Below, piece by piece: positions 38,236-46,597 of a stretch of 64,000 bases of DNA (its first letter is position 1; every line of letters starts with the position of its first letter). A program made the position numbers and the translations under genes. The DNA is taken from contig NZ_NWTI01000031.1 in NCBI RefSeq assembly GCF_002531575.1, forward strand, positions 1-64,000, in the 5' to 3' direction. This DNA comes from Bradyrhizobium sp. Y36. Lineage in GTDB: Bacteria; Pseudomonadota; Alphaproteobacteria; Rhizobiales; Xanthobacteraceae. The notes beneath the pieces were generated by a model that worked only from the letters and a program-made list of their open reading frames with translations, searched no databases and was not told where the DNA came from.

Positions 38236-39102
38236 GTGGCGCTTGCCTTGCCTTCGCGTGCTTATGATCTGCAGATGCTGGACCGTCCCGCTGACCGCGC
38301 GCGCGACCAGGGCTGGGTGTTTGGGCTGCCGCCGGGCATCGCCAGCGAGCAATGGCCGCTCGATCCTGTCACCGGCTTTCCGCTGATGCACGGCTTCACG
38401 CTTCTGCTGCCGGAGGATTATCGCGTGCATGGCGCGGACATCGTCGCGGTGTCGTTCTTTGCCACCGCGCCCGATCACAATGACGGCGGCGCGCCCGATG
38501 ATCCTGAAATCCGCGAGGCCGTGAAGGCGCTGCCGGCGCATCCGCGGCTGGCGCGCATGACCGACATTCTCGACTACGAATATGCCGCGCTGCTGCTGAC
38601 GCGGGCCGAGTACGAAGGACCGTTCGCGGCGCCGCCCGCGGCGCTGGCGCTGGCGACGGCGGAGCGGCCGCGCTGGCTCGATGTCGGCGGCGCCAGCGCC
38701 TTCTTCGAGGCTGCTCCGACTTTCGCCAAAAAGATGTTCGCCGCTCCGCCGCGCACCGATCTCGGCGAAACGCGCGCGATCGCGATGACGCCGCGCCCTG
38801 ACGATCCCAACGCCGGCAAGGGGCCGCAGGACGAGCACACGCGCAGCAAACCGCCGACCGGCTATCAGCCCTATTACTATTATGTCGGCGGCAAGCCGGG
38901 CCGCGACAATTTCCTCCTGCACGACTGGGCCAGGGATCACGCCCACAACCATCTCGGCGGCACCATGCGGCCGTGCCAGGCGGTGCCGGAGATGAGCCCG
39001 TTCTACATCGAGTTCGAGGAATACTTCGGCGGCTACAATTTCGGCGGCGGCAATGCGCAGCTCGACTTCAGGGACATGAAGTTCGACTGGGCGTGCGGGT
39101 GA
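38236..39102 (+). CDS. Hypothetical protein, 288 aa
   Basis: Not recognised. GTG 38236 follows GGGAGACGG at a good distance. The protein is soluble, with no signal or membrane helix. Visible features: a mixed N-terminal half with HGFTLLLPEDYRVHG; a Pro/Ala-rich middle; a Tyr-rich GYQPYYYYVGGKPGRDNF; a His-rich segment DWARDHAHNHLGG; and an aromatic/Gly-rich end, FGGYNFGGGNAQLDF. The His/Asp cluster could bind a metal. It is convergent with the next gene, whose stop abuts its own. Codon use resembles the neighbours, so it is a real resident gene. Confidence 0.75.
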   Translation: MALALPSRAYDLQMLDRPADRARDQGWVFGLPPGIASEQWPLDPVTGFPLMHGFTLLLPEDYRVHGADIVAVSFFATAPDHNDGGAPDDPEIREAVKALPAHPRLARMTDILDYEYAALLLTRAEYEGPFAAPPAALALATAERPRWLDVGGASAFFEAAPTFAKKMFAAPPRTDLGETRAIAMTPRPDDPNAGKGPQDEHTRSKPPTGYQPYYYYVGGKPGRDNFLLHDWARDHAHNHLGGTMRPCQAVPEMSPFYIEFEEYFGGYNFGGGNAQLDFRDMKFDWACG

Positions 39103-40413
39103 TCACGCCCCGCGCTTCGGCCCGATCGCTTCGAAGCCGGCCTTCTGCTCGTCGCTCAGATCCGCCTCGAAATCATCGAGCGCGTCGGTGACGCCGTTCA
39201 CGGCGGCAAGCATCGTCTCCAGCCGAGCCTTTGCGGCAGTGAGGCGCGCTTGTGGTGTCGCGGCCGGCGGTGTCGGGCAGGCGCTGAGCGTCTGCATGGT
39301 GCGCAGGGCGGTGTCCTGAAGCACCTCGAAGCGGGCGCGGGCGACCTCGTCGAGGCGGAGCGTGGTGGCGATCTCGCCCGCCGGCCATTGCTGCTGCACG
39401 AGCTGCTCATATTGGCGCTGCAGCTTCTGGTCGTAGCGTGGATCGCTGTCGGGATCGCAGGCGTTCGACGCCTGCGCGTCCTTGCCAGTATCCTTGCCCG
39501 CATCTTTGCGCTGCATCGCCGCAAGCACGGCGCGGCGGTCCTTGCCGAGCGCCTCGAGCCTTGCCTTCTGGTCGTCGTCGAGCAGATCGGTGAATTTCGC
39601 CAGCGGCGGCGCGACCGCGTCGATCGCCTTGATCATGGCCTCGAGCCGCTCGCGCATCAGGCCGAGGCGCTCCGCCGCGGTGACGGGCGCCTGCGCCGGA
39701 CAGGCCACGCGAATGGTGTCGCGCGCACTGCTCCAGGCGGATGCGAGCTCGTCCAGCGCGGTCCGTTGTAATTCGTTCGGGGAGACGGCCGCAGCGATGC
39801 GTTCGACCGGCAGGCCGCCGGTGTCGCTGGCATCGCAAAGGGTCTCGGCAGCCGGAATTCGCCGCGCGCGCCGGCCGGCCGGCGCGGCGTAGGCCGCGAG
39901 CTCGGTCACCGCGTAAGGCGCGAAGATCGCCGCATAGATATCGCCATAGCCGTAGAGCGAGAGGCTGGTCGCATCGCCGAGGATCACGGCGGAGGTGAGA
40001 TCGTCATGTGCGAACGGCCAGAACACCGGGCCGACCCAGCCATAGCTGCCGTCGGGATGACGCCACCAGCCCTGCGGGCGGCGGCCGCCGCGCCAGCCGA
40101 CAAGCGCGGCTTGCGCCGTGAGCGCCGCACGCAACACGTACGGGTTGGCAGGCTGGGGGCGCTCGGTCCCACGCGGGTCCTGCGATCGCAATGCAGCCGC
40201 GCGATAGCGGCTGCCGCGTACCGCCATGCGGGAGTGGCGCAGGCGCGACAGGCCGATGACGTGGCCGACGGCGAAACGTGCCACGCCGAGCGGGCCGCCG
40301 CGCAACCCGAACTGAGCCTCGGCCTTCACGGGCAGCAGCACCGTCGCGATCAGGATGGTCGCGCCGGTCAGCGCCAGTCCGATGCGTCCCGACATGACCG
40401 CTGACCTGACCAA
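39103..40413 (-). CDS. Exported LTXXQ-like (Spy/CpxP-type) protein
   Basis: A 436-residue periplasmic protein. A TTG start at 40413 is preferred because GGGAGGAGG lies 5 nt upstream; ATG 40395 is the alternative. Signal peptide ends near Ala34 (PVKAEAQF). A region of about 40-190 has a WxxPDGSYGWVGPVFWPFAHDD segment and resembles envelope proteins with surface-exposed aromatic motifs. The C-terminal half has two helical repeats with LxDxQKAxLEALG-type ends (LLDDDQKARLEALGKDRR and DLSDEQKAGFEAIGPKRG), the Spy/CpxP LTXXQ pattern. Likely an envelope chaperone-like protein; role inferred from the family. Confidence 0.8.
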   Translation of the reverse strand: MVRSAVMSGRIGLALTGATILIATVLLPVKAEAQFGLRGGPLGVARFAVGHVIGLSRLRHSRMAVRGSRYRAAALRSQDPRGTERPQPANPYVLRAALTAQAALVGWRGGRRPQGWWRHPDGSYGWVGPVFWPFAHDDLTSAVILGDATSLSLYGYGDIYAAIFAPYAVTELAAYAAPAGRRARRIPAAETLCDASDTGGLPVERIAAAVSPNELQRTALDELASAWSSARDTIRVACPAQAPVTAAERLGLMRERLEAMIKAIDAVAPPLAKFTDLLDDDQKARLEALGKDRRAVLAAMQRKDAGKDTGKDAQASNACDPDSDPRYDQKLQRQYEQLVQQQWPAGEIATTLRLDEVARARFEVLQDTALRTMQTLSACPTPPAATPQARLTAAKARLETMLAAVNGVTDALDDFEADLSDEQKAGFEAIGPKRGA

Positions 40414-40575
40414 TTCGGCCTCCTCCCGGCTGCCACGCGCGCACTGCGTCGCATCGAGATGACGCGCGGGGGAACCAATTGTTCCCAGGCGAGACAGGGC
40501 AAAGCGTCGCGGTCGCTGGCGGCGCCTGTCCCGGGACTGCGCATATCGTGTCTTTGGCGGCGAGCGGAGCGCGCG

Positions 40576-40708
40576 CCTCGTCCTTCGAGACGGCGCTTCG
40601 CGCCTCCTCAGGATGAGGCTAAGCAGCGTCTGTGCTCATTGAAGCTCTAGCCACGCGCTCCGTCCTCATCCTGAGGGCCCGCCGAAGGCGGGCGTCTCGA
40701 AGGATGGC
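40576..40708. repeat. Palindromic repeat, family F
   Basis: Inverted element with arms CCTCGTCCTTCGAGACGGCG ... CTCCTCAGGATGAGG and CCTCATCCTGAGG ... GGCGTCTCGAAGGATGG. It occupies the 350-bp gap after the LysM gene stop (minus strand). The rest of the gap shows nothing else. Confidence 0.83.
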
Positions 40709-40763
40709 TGCAGGGAAGCTGTCGAAAGGACGATGGCCCGCAATGAGGCGCGAGGAAAACTCC

Positions 40764-41873
40764 TCACTCCGTCTTCTGCGGCATCACAAAGGTCTGGCCG
40801 GGATAGATCAGATTGGGATTGTGGATCTTGTCGCGGTTGGCGTTGAAGATCACCGCATAGCGGGCACCATCGCCATAGGCGAGGCGGCTGAGTGCCCACA
40901 GGCTGTCGCCGCGGGAGATCACCCGGCTGCCGCCAGCTTCCGCCGGTGCGGTGTGGAGCACGTCGGCCGGCGAGGCCGATGCGACCGTCGTGGCGGCAGG
41001 GGTCCGCGCCATGACCCTGGGCTTCGGCGTGCCGACGAATTTCGGCCGGGCAGCGAGCCTCTCGGGCGCCGACGCCAGACGCGGCGACGGCAGGGCGGCC
41101 ACGACATCGGATTTGTCATCGACCTTCTCTGCCTGCTTCGGCTGTTGCCCGGTCTCCTGCTTGGTCTCTTGCTTGGCGACCGGTGCGGGACGCGCGGGCG
41201 GCGGCGCCGCTTCGGCGATGGTCACCGGCATGGTCCGGCTGGACTGCGTGACCGTGCCGTCCGGCGCCTTGGCCCGCAGCGTTAATTCATAAGACCCGGC
41301 GGGAAGCTGCGGCGGGGTCATCACGAACTGGCCCGAGGCGTCGGCAACCACGGTATCCAGCGGCTTACCGTCGCGCAGCAGTTCGACCCTGGAGCCCGGC
41401 GCGGCCTGGCCCGCAATCACCGCCGCCTCGCCGTGATCGTCGACGCGGGCAACATCGAAACGCGGGCCGCTGTCGGCGGCCGCCGCCGGCTTGGCCGGCG
41501 CGAGATCGGGCAGCGCCGCGGCCTGCTTCTGGATGTCGGCCAGCGCGCCCGGCTTGGACTCAGGTTTGGCCTCAGGTTTGGGCTCGGGCGCCGCGACCGC
41601 CGCTGGCGCAGATGCAGGCGCTGGCGGCGTGACGGCGGCCAGCTTTGACGGGTCCGGTTTGGGCTCTTCCGGTTTCGGCTCGGGCTTGGGCTCGACCTTG
41701 GCCTCGACCTTGGGTTCGGCCTTGATCTCGGGCTTGGCCTCAGGCCTGGCGGCGACGGCGGTCTTGGTCCCATCAGGCAGCAGGCGGCGCAGCTCGGTCG
41801 GGCCGATCACCAGCACCGTGCCGACCAGTGCGAGCAGGCAAAGAGCAATGAAGGCCTTGGATGCGGTCATCAT
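40764..41873 (-). CDS. LysM-domain envelope protein
   Basis: A 369-residue exported or membrane-anchored protein. An N-terminal hydrophobic helix (about 6-25) is followed by a Pro/Lys/Glu/Ala-rich disordered stretch (40-135). An Ig/Big-like module follows (about 138-225: HGEAAVIAGQAAPGSRVELLRDG, then GSYELTLRAKAPDG). After another linker, a C-terminal LysM (about 315-365: VISRGDSLWALSRLAYGDG and NPNLIYPGQTFVMP) should bind peptidoglycan. Such proteins tether the envelope or guide cell-wall enzymes. Start could be Met1 or Met2 (41873 or 41870). Confidence 0.92.
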   Translation of the reverse strand: MMTASKAFIALCLLALVGTVLVIGPTELRRLLPDGTKTAVAARPEAKPEIKAEPKVEAKVEPKPEPKPEEPKPDPSKLAAVTPPAPASAPAAVAAPEPKPEAKPESKPGALADIQKQAAALPDLAPAKPAAAADSGPRFDVARVDDHGEAAVIAGQAAPGSRVELLRDGKPLDTVVADASGQFVMTPPQLPAGSYELTLRAKAPDGTVTQSSRTMPVTIAEAAPPPARPAPVAKQETKQETGQQPKQAEKVDDKSDVVAALPSPRLASAPERLAARPKFVGTPKPRVMARTPAATTVASASPADVLHTAPAEAGGSRVISRGDSLWALSRLAYGDGARYAVIFNANRDKIHNPNLIYPGQTFVMPQKTE

Positions 41874-42056
41874 CGGAAAAGAACCTTGGGTGGCAAATCA
41901 ACCGAGGCCGGCAAGGTGCGCTGATTTGGCTGCGGCAGCAAGACGGCCGATGGGATGATAGCGCCGTTCCGGCGCCATCGGGGATGAACCGGCACCACCC
42001 CACCGGCGTCAAATCACTCGAGGCCGCACCGCGGCATTTTCTTGAGGAATTTTCCC

Positions 42057-42776
42057 GTGACCTCATTTCGCCGTCCCGCCGCAAGTCTGCCCCTCGAGCG
42101 TCTAGCCCTTGGGCTGCTTGTCCTGACGCTCGCCGCTTCCCCCGCGCTTTCCGCCTCCGGCCCGCCGCCGGGCTTCGTCCTCTCCGAGCGGTCCGAATTC
42201 GCCTTCACCTCGCCCGACGGCACCACCAAGCTCGAGCAGTACATGAAGGACAGTGAAGACCTGTTCGACGTGAAATGGCAGGTCTGGGCGCGGCGCGGCG
42301 ACCAGATGACGGAGCTGAAGCCGGAGCAGGGCTATGGCGCCGGCTTCCGCTTCACCAGCGACTCGCAATGGCTGGTGCGGATGCAGAAGACCGGATCGGG
42401 CTCGCAGGATCTCTTTCTCTATCATGTCGAGAACGGCGCCTTCGTGAACGCGACGCAGAAGTCGCTCAGCGACCTCGCCTGGGCCTATTTCCATAGCCGG
42501 CCCGACACGAAGAATATGAAGCTCGACTACCACATCACGGCCAATCTGCTGAAGGGCACCGAGGACGCCTATCGCTGGCTCGGCGTCGACTGGCCCAACA
42601 ACCGCTACCTCGTGATCTCGCTGTCGGGCGAAATGGACAAGCATCCGAAGAACGTCGCCGTGAAGGGACTCGCCGACTGGAAATGCCGCTACGACCTCAA
42701 GACCGGCACATTCGACGTCCCCAAGATGTTCGCCAAGGGCAATGCGGAGGCGCTGAACTGGGAGATCAAGCGGTGA
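42057..42776 (+). CDS. Hypothetical exported protein, 239 aa
   Basis: Not recognised. GTG 42057 is chosen because GAGGAA lies 8 nt upstream. Signal peptide about 1-33 (ALGLLVLTLAASPALSASG). The mature part has no Cys pair in a redox arrangement and is mostly beta/alpha mixed: FAFTSPDGTTKLEQYMKD, SLSDLAWAYFHSRPDTKNM, RYLVISLSGEMDKHPKN and a C-terminal WKCRYDLKTGTFDVP. The TSD(S)QWLVRMQK and DLFLY segments suggest a propeller-like or lipocalin-like sheet, not assignable. It is divergent from the LysM gene, 183 bp apart. Confidence 0.8.
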   Translation: MTSFRRPAASLPLERLALGLLVLTLAASPALSASGPPPGFVLSERSEFAFTSPDGTTKLEQYMKDSEDLFDVKWQVWARRGDQMTELKPEQGYGAGFRFTSDSQWLVRMQKTGSGSQDLFLYHVENGAFVNATQKSLSDLAWAYFHSRPDTKNMKLDYHITANLLKGTEDAYRWLGVDWPNNRYLVISLSGEMDKHPKNVAVKGLADWKCRYDLKTGTFDVPKMFAKGNAEALNWEIKR

Positions 42777-42800
42777 GGACGGCTTCGCAGCTGGCCTCGT

Positions 42801-42890
42801 CGGGTGGGCAAAGCGTCGCGTGCCCGCCGCCTCTATCCATCTCAAGCAGATCGTGGGCACGGCGCTGTCGCGCCTTTGCCCATCCCACGG
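42801..42890. repeat. Degenerate family C palindromic repeat
   Basis: Decayed copy of the 14888-14980 element: CGGGTGGGCAAAGCG against CGCCTTTGCCCATCCCACGG, with GCGTGCCCGCC against TCGTGGGCACGGC. It sits between the hypothetical gene and the GGDEF-EAL gene. Confidence 0.7.
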
Positions 42891-43009
42891 GACCTTCCGG
42901 CGCAGCGGAACCAACCCTCTGATTTCACTCCGATTCATCGTTCACTAACCCTCGATGGTAACGGGGTCTTTCAGGTTTTGCTGCATCTTGCATCCCACGG
43001 GAGGGCTGC

Positions 43010-45670
43010 ATGGGCACATCGATCCGATGGACCGCGCGCATGCGCGCGCTGCTCCGTCGCTGGCGGGGAGCGCCACTGACATGGCTGATCGTCGGCGGCT
43101 TCGTGCTGATGGCCGCAACCGCCGTCGGCACCGCGCTCACCGTCGACCGCTTCCGGCAGAACGCGATCGAGAGCGGCCGCGACAGCCTCGAAAGCTCCGT
43201 GCGCCTGCTGGCCCGGCATTTCGACCGCGAGTTCGAGGACTTTGCGGTGCTCCAGAAGAGCATCATCACCGAACTCGAGAGTCGCGGCATCGAATCCCCC
43301 GACGTCTTCCGCAGCGAGATGGGCACGCTGGCCATGCACGAGGTGCTGCGCGCGAAAGCTCGCGGCTGGTCTGACGTTGCCGGCGCCAATCTGTTCGATT
43401 CCAGGGGCATGCTGATCAACTCGTCGCGGCGCTGGCCGGTCGCCGACATCTCGGTCGCCGACCGGTCCTATTTCAACCGCCTCAAGAACGATCCGGCCGC
43501 GCAGGAGGAGGTGGAGGTCGTGTCCGGCCGGTTCGGCAACGGACCGGCGATCGTGTTCGCGCGGCGCGTCTCCGGCCCGCACGGCGAATTCCTCGGGCTG
43601 GTCTCCCGCGCGATCGCGCCCGAACAGCTCGAATCCTTCTTCGCCTCGACCGGGCTCGGCGAGGGCTCGTCGATCGCGATGCATCATCAGAACGGCCAGT
43701 TGCTCGCCCGCATCCCGCATGTCGATGCGATGATCGGCCAGAACTTCCGCAACGGCACGCCGGAGCAGATGGCGGTGTTCGAGCGCACCTTCGTCTCCAT
43801 GCAGCTCGCAAGCCCGATCGACGGCAAGGACCGCATCGTGGCCTCGCGCCTGCTCGCCGGCGAACCGCTGGTCGTGGTCGCGACCAAGTCGCTGGACGCA
43901 ACGCTGGCGACCTGGCGCACGCAAACGAAGTTCTTCGTCACCATCGCCGTTCTCTCGATCGGCCTTCTGGTGCTGACGCTGTTCCTGATCTTCCGCCAGG
44001 TGACGAACCGGCTCTCGCTCGAAAAGCAGCGGCTCGACACCGCGATGAACACGATGACGCAAGGCCTGCTGATGTTCGATCAGGACGAGCGGCTGATCGT
44101 CTGCAACCGGCGCTACATCGAGATGTACGGCCTGTCCGCCGACGTGGTGAAGCCCGGCGTCCATTTCCGCGACGTGATCCAGCATCGTCATGACACCGGC
44201 TCCTTCCACGGCGACGTCGAATCCTATTGCGACGACATCCTCGGCAATGTCGGGCGCTTCCAGAACACCATCGTGGAGACCGCCGACGGCCGCCTGATCG
44301 AGATCAAGAACCAGCCCGGCGCCGCCGGCGGCTGGCTCGCGACCCATGACGACGTCACCGCGCGCATCCGCGCCGACGAGCGCATCGCGCATATGGCGCA
44401 TTACGACGCGCTGACCGACCTGCCCAACCGCGTGACGATGCGCGGGCATCTGGAGCGGCGCGTCGCCGAGCTCGGCGAGGGCAAGCCGTTCGCCATCCTC
44501 TATATCGACGTCGACGAATTCAAGGGCGTCAACGATTCGCTCGGACACGAGGTCGGCGACGAGCTGCTGCGCCAGGTGGCGAACCGCCTGCGCGCCTGCG
44601 TTTCCGGCAACGACCTCGTCGCGCGGCTCGGAGGCGACGAGTTTGCCATCGTCAAGGCCGGCTGCCGCGATCCGGCCGAGCTGGCCGTGCTGGCGGAGAA
44701 CATCCTCAAGGCGTTGCGCACGCCGGTGGATTGCGGGGGACAGGACGTCCCGACCGATGCCAGCATCGGCATCGCGATCGCGCCCGACCACGGCGACAAT
44801 CCCGACGACCTGCTCAAGCGCGCCGATCTTGCGATGTACGCGGCGAAGTCGGAAGGGCGCCGCACCTATCGCATCTTCACGCCCGAATACGACGCCAACG
44901 CGCGGCTGCGCCGCCAGCTCGAGCTCGATCTGCGCCAGGCGCTGGTGCGCGGCGAGTTCGAGGTGCACTACCAGCCGCTGGTCGATCTCGCAGCCAACGT
45001 TGTGACCGGCTGCGAGGCGCTGCTGCGCTGGCGCCATCCGGAGCGCGGCATGATCTCGCCGGCGGATTTCATTCCCGTGGCGGAAGACACCGGACTGATC
45101 GGCGAGATCGGCGAATGGGTGCTGAAACAGGCCTGCCGCGAGGCGGCCTCCTGGCCCGGCCAGATTCACATCGCCGTCAACGTCTCGCCGGTGCAGTTCC
45201 GTTCGCGGACGCTGGCGCTCAAGGTCGCAGCGGCGCTCGCGGAGTCGGGCCTTGCGCCGGGACGGCTCGAGCTCGAGATCACCGAGACCGTCCTGATCCG
45301 CGACGACGAGGAGGCGCTGACGATCCTGCAGCAGCTGCGCGAGCTCGGCGTGCGCATCGCGCTCGACGATTTCGGCACCGGCTATTCGTCGCTGAGCTAT
45401 CTGCACCGCTTCCCGTTCGACAAGATCAAGATCGACCGCAGCTTCATCAGCGACATCGGTCAATCCGAGGATTCCTCCCCGATCGTGCAGGCCGTGGTGC
45501 ACATGGCCGCCGCGCGCCACATGGCGACGACCGCCGAGGGCGTCGAGACCGAGGCCCAGCGCGAGGTGCTGCGGCAGCTCGGATGCAGCCAGATGCAGGG
45601 CTGGCTGTTCAGCCCGGCCGTGCCTGCGGAGAAGCTGAAGCAATTGCTGGCGGCGCAGGCGGCGGCCTGA
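43010..45670 (+). CDS. Membrane GGDEF-EAL protein (cyclic di-GMP turnover)
   Basis: An 886-residue protein. ATG 43010 follows GGGAGGG. TM1 (about 24-45), a periplasmic dCache-like sensor (46-300), TM2 (about 305-327), a PAS-like domain (about 340-455: LDTAMNTMTQGLLMFDQDER), GGDEF (about 465-625) and EAL (about 635-880). The cyclase motif LGGDEFA and the phosphodiesterase residues (CEALLRW, VNVSPVQF, DDFGTGYSS) are intact, so both activities are possible. The inhibitory RxxD site before GGDEF is absent (SGND instead). It stands alone, and its ligand is unknown. Confidence 0.95.
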   Translation: MGTSIRWTARMRALLRRWRGAPLTWLIVGGFVLMAATAVGTALTVDRFRQNAIESGRDSLESSVRLLARHFDREFEDFAVLQKSIITELESRGIESPDVFRSEMGTLAMHEVLRAKARGWSDVAGANLFDSRGMLINSSRRWPVADISVADRSYFNRLKNDPAAQEEVEVVSGRFGNGPAIVFARRVSGPHGEFLGLVSRAIAPEQLESFFASTGLGEGSSIAMHHQNGQLLARIPHVDAMIGQNFRNGTPEQMAVFERTFVSMQLASPIDGKDRIVASRLLAGEPLVVVATKSLDATLATWRTQTKFFVTIAVLSIGLLVLTLFLIFRQVTNRLSLEKQRLDTAMNTMTQGLLMFDQDERLIVCNRRYIEMYGLSADVVKPGVHFRDVIQHRHDTGSFHGDVESYCDDILGNVGRFQNTIVETADGRLIEIKNQPGAAGGWLATHDDVTARIRADERIAHMAHYDALTDLPNRVTMRGHLERRVAELGEGKPFAILYIDVDEFKGVNDSLGHEVGDELLRQVANRLRACVSGNDLVARLGGDEFAIVKAGCRDPAELAVLAENILKALRTPVDCGGQDVPTDASIGIAIAPDHGDNPDDLLKRADLAMYAAKSEGRRTYRIFTPEYDANARLRRQLELDLRQALVRGEFEVHYQPLVDLAANVVTGCEALLRWRHPERGMISPADFIPVAEDTGLIGEIGEWVLKQACREAASWPGQIHIAVNVSPVQFRSRTLALKVAAALAESGLAPGRLELEITETVLIRDDEEALTILQQLRELGVRIALDDFGTGYSSLSYLHRFPFDKIKIDRSFISDIGQSEDSSPIVQAVVHMAAARHMATTAEGVETEAQREVLRQLGCSQMQGWLFSPAVPAEKLKQLLAAQAAA

Positions 45671-45839
45671 GGCCCCTCTCATCGGCGAGATGTCCGCGCC
45701 TCAGGGCAGCGGACGTCGTGCCGTTCCCTCATTCGATCGAAGGAGGTTGTGTGCGCAGCGTCACGGATGGGCGCGTCAGGTCCGGCTATCACTCATCCCA
45801 CGGCGACAATCTGCGGCAAAACAAACAAACAGGTGGACC

Positions 45840-46397
45840 ATGACGAAGACAGCGATGATCACGAAGATGGCGGCGGCGATCGTGTTGATGAGCGTGGCGG
45901 CAGGCGTCACGAGCAACGCAGCGCAGGCCGGCTGGGGCCCGGACGGACAGTACGGCAATGCGACCCAGGCCCGCCCCCAGATCGGTCCCCATTTCGGCGG
46001 ATATGGCGGGAACGGCGGCCAGCGTCCCGTCGTCGTGGTTCCCGGTCCGCGGCCCGTGCAGCCGCAGGTCGTCGTGTATCCCCGCCCCGTGCCGCCCCCG
46101 GTCTATGTGCCGCCCCAGGTCGTGGTCAGGCCGGTGCCGGTTGTCGTGAACCGGCCGGTGTATGTCCCGACGCCGGTGGTGAAGGAGACGGTGGTCGTTC
46201 AGCGCCCCGCGACAGTTGTTGCCAGCACGCCGGCGCCCGCTCCCGCCCCGGTCGTCAACAACAATTGCAATTGCCTCGTGAAGGAATATCCGCAGGCCGG
46301 CGTCGTGGTGTTCAGGGATATCTGCACCAAGGAGAGCGCCACTTACACCAACCTGCCGCAGCAGACCTCGCAGGCCGTGCTGCCGCCGACCCAGTAA
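45840..46397 (+). CDS. Exported proline/valine-rich protein
   Basis: A 185-residue secreted or surface protein. ATG 45840 is right behind AGGTGGACC; the frame upstream is noncoding. Signal peptide about 1-32 (ends NAAQAGW). The middle (about 60-145) is a run of Pro and Val in PVYVP/RPVPVVV-like units, likely an extended wall-spanning strand. The end has a three-Cys region (NNNCNCLVKEYPQAGVVVF, then DICTKESA) that probably forms a small disulfide-bonded domain. Function unknown. A stem-loop follows the gene. Confidence 0.85.
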   Translation: MTKTAMITKMAAAIVLMSVAAGVTSNAAQAGWGPDGQYGNATQARPQIGPHFGGYGGNGGQRPVVVVPGPRPVQPQVVVYPRPVPPPVYVPPQVVVRPVPVVVNRPVYVPTPVVKETVVVQRPATVVASTPAPAPAPVVNNNCNCLVKEYPQAGVVVFRDICTKESATYTNLPQQTSQAVLPPTQ

Positions 46398-46424
46398 CCC
46401 CCGAACGCTCGGGATCGACGACGA

Positions 46425-46454
46425 CGAACGCGGCAGGAAGCGTTGCCGCGTTCG
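46425..46454 (+). terminator. Stem-loop after the proline-rich protein gene
   Basis: Perfect 11-bp stem CGAACGCGGCA/TGCCGCGTTCG with an 8-nt loop, 27 bp after the stop. Only a weak T tract (ACCTTCTCC) follows. Confidence 0.6.
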
Positions 46455-46597
46455 ACCTTCTCCACCAGACCGCTCTCGCTTGCAGACCTCCACAGTTTCC
46501 CGACGCTGGGCACTGATCACGGCGACATGCAGTTCATACGCATCGTGCGGACCGGAGGAAAACGCTGGCGGGCAAGCTCGCCATCGATGCGTGCTCT

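Noticed and set aside
42971..45682. A 903-codon minus-strand frame opposite the GGDEF-EAL gene
   Set aside because: Composition artefact of the opposite strand; the plus-strand protein has all its motifs and a good ribosome site.
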